A stretch of 64,000 bases of DNA from Amycolatopsis alba DSM 44262 (lineage in GTDB: Bacteria > Actinomycetota > Actinomycetes > Mycobacteriales > Pseudonocardiaceae): NCBI RefSeq assembly GCF_000384215.1, contig NZ_KB913032.1:5786588-5850587 (forward strand), in the 5' to 3' direction. The notes beneath the pieces were generated by a model, which worked only from the letters and a program-made list of their open reading frames with translations, did no database searches and was not told the origin of the DNA. The position numbers and the translations under genes were made by a program. How positions within the stretch are numbered: the stretch's first letter is position 1; every line of letters starts with the position of its first letter. Below, piece by piece: positions 57,715 to 64,000 of this stretch.

Positions 57715-60066
57715 ATGCCCGGATTCGGTTACGTCGACAGGAGAACGGCCTTGCGGGGAGGCGCGGCCGCGGCCGCTTCGGTAGCGCTCACGACCGCTCT
57801 CGCGAGTCCCTCGTCAGCTCAAGCAAAGGCTGCGGGGACGGCGGGTATGGCTTCGATCATCACCGGCTACCGCGAACTCCAGACCGGGATCGACCGGCCG
57901 TCGGCGGAACGCGCCGCCGCGCTGGCGAACCTGGACCGGGTGGCGAAGTCCTATCACGACAGCATGACAAGCGGCAGCGGTCCACTGTGGAAGGATCTCC
58001 CGCTCGGTCCCGGCAGCGAGTTCACGACGTCGATGTACGCGAGGCTCCGCGCGATCGCGGTCAACTGGGGCACCCCCGGTGGCGCGCTGGCGGGCGACCC
58101 GGCCGTGCTCGGCCGCATCAAGGCGGCGCTGGAACTGCTGTACACCAGCGATCAGTACAGCGAGAAGACCGCCGAGATCGGCAACTGGTACACCTACGAG
58201 ATCGGCATCCCGCTCTATCTGCTGCACATCCTCGCCACCGTCGCCGACGAGCTGACCCAGGACGAACTCGCCAAGTACCTCAAGCCGGTACTGAAGTTCT
58301 CCGGCAACCCGAACCTCCGCACGAACAACCCGAGCGTCGTCGAGACCGGCGCCAACCGCGCGGACAAGTCGACGATCTCCATCGTGTCCGGCGCGATGCT
58401 CGGCGACGCCGAACGGATCAAACGCGGCGTCGGGGCCTTCACCGACGTCGAAGGCGGGGGAGTGGCGAGCGTCATCGCCAAACTCCACCGCGCGGCCGGC
58501 GACGGCTTCCACACCGACGGCTCGTTCATCCAGCACGATTCGGTGCCGTATCCAGGCCACTACGGGATCGTCCTGCTCACCGCCGTCGCGTCCGCCATCC
58601 ACGTCACCAAGGGCACTGAGTTCGAGCTGCCCGCCGACGTCCGCGACGCGGCGTACGGACTGGTTTCCGACACCTTCGCGCCGTTCGTCTACGCGGGCGC
58701 GCTGATGGAGTCGGTCCGCGGCCGGTTCCTTTCCCGGCAAGGGGAATCCGCGCACGACATCGGGCATCAGCTCACCGGCGCGATCGTGCTGCTTGCGCGG
58801 TCGGCGAACGGGAAACGCAAGGAAGAACTCGGCGGGCTCGCCGCGAAATGGATCACCGAGGACACCTTCGCGCCGTACCTGAAGATCCCCGATCCCGAAC
58901 GGTTCGCGCCGGGCCCCGACCTCGTCGGCATCCCCGGCATCGAATTCGCGCAGGAGCTGCTGGCGACCGGGATCCGCCCGGCACCCACGGTCGCGACGCA
59001 CCGCGTGTTCGGCCAGCAGGACCGGATGGTGCACATCAGCGAAGGCTGGTCGGCCTCGCTCGGCGTCGCCTCGACCCGGATCTCGCGGTACGAGTCGGTC
59101 AACTCCATGAACCTGCACGGCTGGTACACCGGCGACGGTTCGCTGTACCTGTTCCTGCCCAAGGCCAAGGGACACTTCACCGACGCATACTGGCCGACCG
59201 TCGACCCGCGGCTGCTGCCGGGCACCACCACCAAGACCGGCGCCACCCCGGCGCTGGAGCAGGTGCCGCTGACCGGCAAGGACCACTGCGGCGGCGTTCG
59301 CTGGGACGCGCGGCACGGCGCGCACGCCCTCGACTTCGTCTCGCAGGACGGCACTCTGACCGTGAAGAAGTCGTACTTCTTCACGCCGTCGGGGGTGGTG
59401 TGCCTCGGTGCCGGGATCACCGACACTTCGGGCGAGTGGATCCGGACCACGATCGAGAACCGCAACCTCGGCGAGAACGGCTCGGGTGTCCTGCTCGCCG
59501 ACGGCCATCTCGTCGGCGGCTCGGAGTCCTTGCGGCGCAAGCGATGGCTGCACCTGGAGAAGGTCGGTGGGTACGTCCTGCTCGACGACGCCGAGGTGAC
59601 CGCGCTGCGCGAGGACCGGACGGGGACCTGGCGCGACGTCGACAAGGGTGCCAACACCAAGGGCACCACCGTGCCCTACACCCGGCGCTACCAGAAGCTG
59701 GTGATCGAGCACGGGGCCAGGCCTTCGGGCGCGAGCTACGCGTACGCCGTCTTGCCCGCCGCGTCGGTGCTGGAGACGATCGCCTCGGCCTGGACGTGGC
59801 GCGTGCGGTCCAACACCGTGACCGTGCAGGCCGTCCGGCTGTGGAACGCGACGCTGCTGGCGAACTTCTTCGCCGCAGGCTCGGTCGACGAGGTGTCGGT
59901 GTCCGGTCCGGCGTCGGTGGCGCTGGGACGGACGGGGAACGGCTGGCAGCTGGCCGTTTCGGATCCGACGCAGCGGCAGGACGTCCTGCGCGTGACCGTG
60001 CGGCGCAAGACCGTGGAGGTGCCGGTGAAGGACACCTTCGGCGCGACCCAGATCGTCCGCGTTTAG
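57715..60066 (+). CDS. Tat-exported PL8 polysaccharide lyase
   Basis: A 783-aa secreted lyase. The Tat-like signal reads DRRTALRGGAAAAAS and ends near SSAQAKA; GGGAGG lies before ATG 57715. The helical toroid carries the PL8 catalytic set: Asn214 in TGANRADK, His274 and Tyr283 in FIQHDSVPYPGHYG, and arginines in VRGRFLSR (335-341). A C-terminal beta-sandwich follows. PL8 enzymes cut hyaluronan, chondroitin or xanthan by beta-elimination, leaving an unsaturated uronic acid. The neighbouring uronate pathway fits such a product. The exact substrate cannot be read from sequence. Confidence 0.92.
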   Translation: MPGFGYVDRRTALRGGAAAAASVALTTALASPSSAQAKAAGTAGMASIITGYRELQTGIDRPSAERAAALANLDRVAKSYHDSMTSGSGPLWKDLPLGPGSEFTTSMYARLRAIAVNWGTPGGALAGDPAVLGRIKAALELLYTSDQYSEKTAEIGNWYTYEIGIPLYLLHILATVADELTQDELAKYLKPVLKFSGNPNLRTNNPSVVETGANRADKSTISIVSGAMLGDAERIKRGVGAFTDVEGGGVASVIAKLHRAAGDGFHTDGSFIQHDSVPYPGHYGIVLLTAVASAIHVTKGTEFELPADVRDAAYGLVSDTFAPFVYAGALMESVRGRFLSRQGESAHDIGHQLTGAIVLLARSANGKRKEELGGLAAKWITEDTFAPYLKIPDPERFAPGPDLVGIPGIEFAQELLATGIRPAPTVATHRVFGQQDRMVHISEGWSASLGVASTRISRYESVNSMNLHGWYTGDGSLYLFLPKAKGHFTDAYWPTVDPRLLPGTTTKTGATPALEQVPLTGKDHCGGVRWDARHGAHALDFVSQDGTLTVKKSYFFTPSGVVCLGAGITDTSGEWIRTTIENRNLGENGSGVLLADGHLVGGSESLRRKRWLHLEKVGGYVLLDDAEVTALREDRTGTWRDVDKGANTKGTTVPYTRRYQKLVIEHGARPSGASYAYAVLPAASVLETIASAWTWRVRSNTVTVQAVRLWNATLLANFFAAGSVDEVSVSGPASVALGRTGNGWQLAVSDPTQRQDVLRVTVRRKTVEVPVKDTFGATQIVRV

Positions 60067-60126
60067 CCGACCGAATGCGGACCATTCAGGTCAGTTTCTG
60101 GCCTGAATGGTCCGTATGGTCGGCTC
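60067..60126 (+). repeat. Palindrome between PL8 and epoxide hydrolase genes
   Basis: CGGACCATTCAGG (60078-60090) pairs perfectly with CCTGAATGGTCCG (60102-60114). Outer CCGACC (60068-60073) and GGTCGG (60118-60123) extend the stem with a mismatch. It fills the whole gap and ends 3 bp before the next start codon, so it could terminate the lyase transcript or shield the next start. Confidence 0.8.
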
Positions 60127-61275
60127 ATGACCGACATCGAGCAGTTCCGCATCGACATCCCGCAGTCCGATCTGGACGACCTGACCGACCGGCTGGCCCG
60201 CACCCGCTGGCCGTCGGCGCTGCCCGGTGCCGAGTGGAGCAGGGGCGTCCCGGTCGCCTACCTCAAGGACCTGGCCGAGTACTGGCGAGACGGCTACGAC
60301 TGGCGAGCGTGGGAGAAGCAGCTCAACGAGTTCCCGCAGTACACCACCGAGATCGACGGCCAGCGCGTGCACTTCCTGCACGTCCGGTCGCCGGAACCGG
60401 ACGCGATCCCGCTGATCATGACGCACAGCTGGCCCAACTCGATCGCCGAATTCCTGAACGTCCTCGGGCCGCTCACCGACCCTCGGGCCCACGGGCTCGA
60501 CCCGTCGCGTGCCTTCCACGTCGTCGCGCCGTCCCTGCCGGGCTTCGGCTTCTCGCCGTTCCCCGAACCGGCCGACGAGCAGCCGTGGGACATCGCGAGG
60601 GTGGCGCGGACCTGGGCCGTGCTGATGAGCCGTCTCGGCTACGAACGTTATGGCGCGCACGGCAACGACGCCGGCGCGCTGGTGACGCCTTGTCTCGCGG
60701 TGCACGCGCCCGAGCACGTCATCGGCTCGCACATCACGTCCGGACTCGGTGTCCCGATGGGGGATCCGGCCGATTTCGAAGGGCTCACCGAACAGGACCA
60801 GGCCGATCTGACGGGGCTGATGGAGCGGTTCGCGGGCGGCAGCGGCTACGCGCCGTACCTGACGAACAGGCCGCAGACGCTGAGTTTCGGTTTCCTCGAC
60901 TCTCCGGTCGCGCAGCTGGCTTACCTGGTCGAACGGTTCAAGGAGTTCGACGGCTGGCCCGAAGGCGCGGCGCCCGCCGAGCCGATCGACCGCGACCTGC
61001 TGCTCACCAACGCGACGCTGTACTGGCTGACCGGGACCGGCGCGACCGCGCTGTGGCCGTACTACGAGGGCGCGGCCGCGATGCCGGTCGACCAGACGGC
61101 GGTGCCGACCGGTGTCTCGCACGGCGGCCCGGCCGCCCTGCGCAAGATCGCCTCGCGCAAGAACGACGTCGCGCGCTGGGCGGATCACGAGAGCCCGAGC
61201 CATATGGTCGCGATGGCCGTCCCGGACGACGTGGTGACCGAACTCCGCGCGTTCTTCGGGAATCTCCGGAACTGA
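60127..61275 (+). CDS. Epoxide hydrolase-like alpha/beta-hydrolase (EHN domain)
   Basis: A 382-aa enzyme with the N-terminal EHN domain ([20 protein letters not shown], then [16 protein letters not shown]). The nucleophile Asp lies in [10 protein letters not shown], and the catalytic His in [13 protein letters not shown]. The segment [12 protein letters not shown] is family-typical. Such enzymes open epoxides in the cytoplasm. It follows the PL8 gene by 60 bp. An uronate-related role is possible but nothing specific supports it. Confidence 0.9.
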   Translation: MTDIEQFRIDIPQSDLDDLTDRLARTRWPSALPGAEWSRGVPVAYLKDLAEYWRDGYDWRAWEKQLNEFPQYTTEIDGQRVHFLHVRSPEPDAIPLIMTHSWPNSIAEFLNVLGPLTDPRAHGLDPSRAFHVVAPSLPGFGFSPFPEPADEQPWDIARVARTWAVLMSRLGYERYGAHGNDAGALVTPCLAVHAPEHVIGSHITSGLGVPMGDPADFEGLTEQDQADLTGLMERFAGGSGYAPYLTNRPQTLSFGFLDSPVAQLAYLVERFKEFDGWPEGAAPAEPIDRDLLLTNATLYWLTGTGATALWPYYEGAAAMPVDQTAVPTGVSHGGPAALRKIASRKNDVARWADHESPSHMVAMAVPDDVVTELRAFFGNLRN

Positions 61276-61345
61276 TGTCGAGCGGTGGTCGTCGGCTCCG
61301 ACCCACGGACGACGCTAAAGTCGAAGTGACCCCGTGGAGGACCTG

Positions 61346-62143
61346 ATGACCACCTCGTTCGAGACCGTGAACTCGGCCGACGGCACCCTGATCGCCTTCG
61401 ATCGGACGGGGGAGGGCGCACCGGTGATCCTGGCAGGCGGAGCCTTCAACGACCGGACGACGGTCGCAGGTCTCGCCGCGACGCTGGCCCCTGATTTCAC
61501 CGTGATCGCCTACGACCGGCGCGGGCGGGGCGGCAGCGGCGCGGGTGCGGTCTATTCGGTGGAGCGCGAGGTCGAGGACCTCGCCGCGCTGATCGACCAC
61601 GTCGGCGGTTCCGCGGCGGTCTTCGGGCACTCGTCGGGAGCCGTGCTGGGGCTGGAGGCGGCCGCCAGAGGCGTCGCCATGACCAGGCTCGCCGTGTACG
61701 AGCCGCCGTACGTCGTCGACGACAGCCGCCCCAGGCCGGCCGCCGACCTCTTCGACCGCGTCCGGGCACTGATCGCCGACGGCGACCGCGACGGCGCGGC
61801 GGAACTCTTCCTGGTCGAGGGGACGAACACCCCGGCCGAGATCGTCAAGGGGATGCGGGACGACGCGTTCTGGGCCTGGTTCGCCGGACTCGCCCACACG
61901 CTGCCCTACGACCTCGCCCTGTGCGGTCCCGGCAACGTGCTGCCCGCCGACAGGCTGGCCAAGATCTCCGTGCCCACGCTCGTCATGGACGGCGGGGAGA
62001 GCGACGCCTGGATGCGGGCAGGTGCCCGCGCGGTCGCCGAGACGATCCCCGGCGCCCGGTACGCCACCGTCGAGGGGCAGGACCACGGCGTCCTCCGCCA
62101 GCCGGACGTCTTGCGCGGCCTGCTCACCGAATTCCTCGGGTGA
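61346..62143 (+). CDS. Alpha/beta-fold hydrolase
   Basis: A 265-aa hydrolase with nucleophile Ser in FGHSSGAVLG, probable acid in MDGGESDAW and His in EGQDHGVL. The oxyanion region reads LAGGAFNDRT and YDRRGRGGSG. Substrate unknown; lactones and esters are typical. ATG 61346 has GTGGAGG just upstream; the GTG at 61334 inside that site is the alternative. The 3' end overlaps the convergent regulator gene by 20 bp. Confidence 0.9.
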   Translation: MTTSFETVNSADGTLIAFDRTGEGAPVILAGGAFNDRTTVAGLAATLAPDFTVIAYDRRGRGGSGAGAVYSVEREVEDLAALIDHVGGSAAVFGHSSGAVLGLEAAARGVAMTRLAVYEPPYVVDDSRPRPAADLFDRVRALIADGDRDGAAELFLVEGTNTPAEIVKGMRDDAFWAWFAGLAHTLPYDLALCGPGNVLPADRLAKISVPTLVMDGGESDAWMRAGARAVAETIPGARYATVEGQDHGVLRQPDVLRGLLTEFLG

Positions 62144-64000
62144 CGACCTTCAGCGGTCCGGCGGGCAGGCCCATCGCGGCATAGTGGTCGCGCGCGGCGC
62201 CGGCTTGCCCGATCCCGGCCAGCGCGCGGGCTTCCTGCAGCCGGTAGCCGATCCGTCTCGCCGTTTCGAGCGCGAGGCGATGCTGCCGGAGCCCCGCCGA
62301 CGTCTCGCCGAGCGCGCGGCAGGCGGTGCCCAGGCTGTTGGCCGCCATGGCCAGCAGCAGCGGATGGTTGAGCCGGGTGAGGATCTCGCAGGCGCGTTCG
62401 GCCTGCTCGCGCGCGTCACCCGGCCGCTCGGCGAGCAACAGCGCGTCGGCGTGGTCGATCCGGCTCCACGCCTCGCCGAACAGATACCCGAGATCCCGCG
62501 AGGCGGCGATCGAGCCTCCGATGACCTCGAACGCTTCCTCGAACCGGCCGAGCCGGGCGAGGACAAGGCCGAGCTGGGCCGAACTCAGGATCCGGCCGCG
62601 GGGTTCCGCGCGCAGTTCCACCGACCGCCGGGCGGCGGCCAGCGCGTCGTCAAGCCTGCCGAGGACCTCCTGCGCGTTGCTGAGGTTGGTCCAGAGCGTG
62701 GCGGTGACCTCGGGGGCGGCGATCTCGTCCGCGACGGTGAGGCCGTCGCGATAGAACCGGATCGCCTCGGGGTAGCGGCCGAGCATGCCGTGCAGGGCGC
62801 CCACTCTGGACAGCGCGATCGCCTCGGCCGCGCGGTCGCCGGATCCGCGCACGACGGCCAGCCGATCCAGCGCGCAGTCCATCCCCTCCGTGAGCCGTCC
62901 GTTCTCCCAAAACGCCAGGGTGAGGCTCGCCAGGCTCAGCTGGATCGCGTGCGCGTCACCGATCCGGCGGGCGGCGGTGACACCGGTTCGCGCCACGGCG
63001 AGCAGTTCGTCGAGGTGCCCGCTCTCCCGGAGGTGTTCCGCGGTGGCCGCGGCGATCCGCCAGGCATGCTCGTCGCGACCGGTGCCGAGGGCGTGGCGGG
63101 TCATCGCGACCAGGTTGGCCCGTTCCGTCTCGTACCAGCCGGAGCCGCCGCCGTCGCGATAGTGATCGAGCAGCCTGCTCACCGCGGGAGCCGATTCGTC
63201 GTCACGGGACAAGGTGCGGGCGTGCTCGGCGATCAGGTCATGAAACCCATAGCGGCCCAGCGCCGGCTGCCTGAGCAAATGGGCGTCGAGCAGGTCCTCC
63301 AGCAGGCGTTCGGCTTCCTGTTCGCCGGTACCGGCCAGCGCGGCCGCGGCGGGAACGCCGATGTCGGCCCCTGGATTCCGGCCCAGCAACCGGAACATCC
63401 GCTGTTGCCCGGCGTCGAGTTCCCGATAGGACAGTGCGAACGCCGCCGCGACGTCGCGTCCGGCGACCTTCAGTTCGGCCAGCCGGTCCTGTTCGGACCC
63501 CAGCCGCGCGACGAGTGTCTCCACTGTCCAGTGTGGACGATTCTGCAATCGGGCGGCCGCGAGCCGGATCGCCAGCGGGAGGTTGCCGCACAGCGCGGCC
63601 ACTCCCGAGTCCGGCCGTCCTGAGGCGGCCGCGAACAAGGCGCCCGCCTGTTCGTCCGGCAGGACTTCGAGACTGATCGCCGTGGCGCCGTCGATGGCGG
63701 ACAGACGGCGCCTTCCGGTGACGACGAGGGCGACCGTGGCCGAACCGGGAAGAAGCGGCCGTAGCTGTTCGGCGTCGGCGGCGTTGTCGAGCAGCACGAG
63801 CAAGGACCGGCCCGCCGTTCTGGTCCGCCACAGCTCGGCTCGCCGGTCCACACCGCCGGGGAGCCTGCTCGCTGGGACGTCCAATTGCCCGAGCAGGGCT
63901 TCGAGCGCGGCCTCGGGGGGAAGTGGCTCGCGGGCCGGGGAATGGCCGTGCAGATCGACGAACAGTTGCCCGTCGGGGAAATCGGCGGCGAGCCGGTGCG
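62124..64000 (-). CDS. AfsR/SARP-type regulator, NB-ARC and TPR part (5' end outside window)
   Basis: At least 625 residues of a large regulator; the frame stays open to the window edge with AADFPDGQLFVDLHGHSP, the typical segment after the P-loop of AfsR-like NB-ARC proteins. Then follow LLVLLDNAADAEQLRPLLPG (Walker B-like), VVTGRRRLSAIDGA, GNLPLAIRLAAARL and a long TPR array (LSRVGALHGMLGRYPEAIRF, LGRLDDALAAARRSVELR). The P-loop and any N-terminal SARP DNA-binding domain lie beyond position 64000. Such proteins often activate secondary-metabolite clusters. The apparent start at 63884 is an internal TTG. Confidence 0.88.
   Translation of the reverse strand, partial: HRLAADFPDGQLFVDLHGHSPAREPLPPEAALEALLGQLDVPASRLPGGVDRRAELWRTRTAGRSLLVLLDNAADAEQLRPLLPGSATVALVVTGRRRLSAIDGATAISLEVLPDEQAGALFAAASGRPDSGVAALCGNLPLAIRLAAARLQNRPHWTVETLVARLGSEQDRLAELKVAGRDVAAAFALSYRELDAGQQRMFRLLGRNPGADIGVPAAAALAGTGEQEAERLLEDLLDAHLLRQPALGRYGFHDLIAEHARTLSRDDESAPAVSRLLDHYRDGGGSGWYETERANLVAMTRHALGTGRDEHAWRIAAATAEHLRESGHLDELLAVARTGVTAARRIGDAHAIQLSLASLTLAFWENGRLTEGMDCALDRLAVVRGSGDRAAEAIALSRVGALHGMLGRYPEAIRFYRDGLTVADEIAAPEVTATLWTNLSNAQEVLGRLDDALAAARRSVELRAEPRGRILSSAQLGLVLARLGRFEEAFEVIGGSIAASRDLGYLFGEAWSRIDHADALLLAERPGDAREQAERACEILTRLNHPLLLAMAANSLGTACRALGETSAGLRQHRLALETARRIGYRLQEARALAGIGQAGAARDHYAAMGLPAGPLKVVTRGIR

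Overview
The window is high-GC actinobacterial chromosome, most likely from the Pseudonocardiaceae and probably Amycolatopsis. This rests on the rRNA and spacer layout (no tRNA in the 16S-23S spacer), the strong third-position GC bias, the frequent GTG starts with GTGA/ATGA overlaps, and a gene order that follows Mycobacterium tuberculosis Rv1691-Rv1713 almost gene for gene. All family assignments come from reading motifs by eye; no database search was run.

Layout. Positions 1-4110 hold the 3' end of an rRNA operon (16S tail, 23S, 5S, terminator). Positions 4201-13219 carry the conserved block TPR protein, HAD phosphatase, Rv1693-like small protein, tlyA, nadK, recN, steA, steB. A lineage-specific insertion (13339-17958) separates steB from pyrG: an Asp/Glu racemase-like gene with an NCS1 transporter, a divergent GntR regulator with a tandem operator, a 219-bp inverted-repeat element and aroA. 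The conserved order then resumes with pyrG, a NUDIX hydrolase, xerD, a ParA gene, a small ribbon-helix-helix-like gene, scpA, scpB and an rluB-type gene. After a secreted S15-type peptidase and a K+/H+ antiporter pair, it finishes with cmk, a PlsC-like acyltransferase and der.

From 33.5 kb on the content is accessory. A 1300-aa Pls/PosA-type single-module peptide synthetase, resembling epsilon-poly-lysine synthetase, is followed 21 bp later by an M1 zinc aminopeptidase. Next come an AbiEi/DUF559-like orphan, a tandem pair of Tat-exported GH95-like proteins, a membrane-anchored cyclophilin, a divergent SDR/TetR pair and a HelR-type RNA polymerase motor.

Positions 49386-60066 form a uronate-catabolism island: uronate dehydrogenase, IclR regulator with a tandem 16-bp operator, sodium-solute symporter, 5-dehydro-4-deoxyglucarate dehydratase, glucarate dehydratase, an unrecognised protein, an alpha-ketoglutarate semialdehyde dehydrogenase and a secreted PL8 polysaccharide lyase. 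Together they could cut a uronate-containing polysaccharide outside the cell and oxidise the uronic acid to 2-oxoglutarate. The window ends with two alpha/beta-hydrolases and the 3' part of an AfsR/SARP-type NB-ARC-TPR regulator.

Many gene ends carry long, near-perfect palindromes that reuse a few sequence words. One intergenic region holds seven uninterrupted 21-bp repeat units that switch orientation halfway. These dispersed palindromes, the synthetase-peptidase pair and the uronate island are the most interesting parts of the window.
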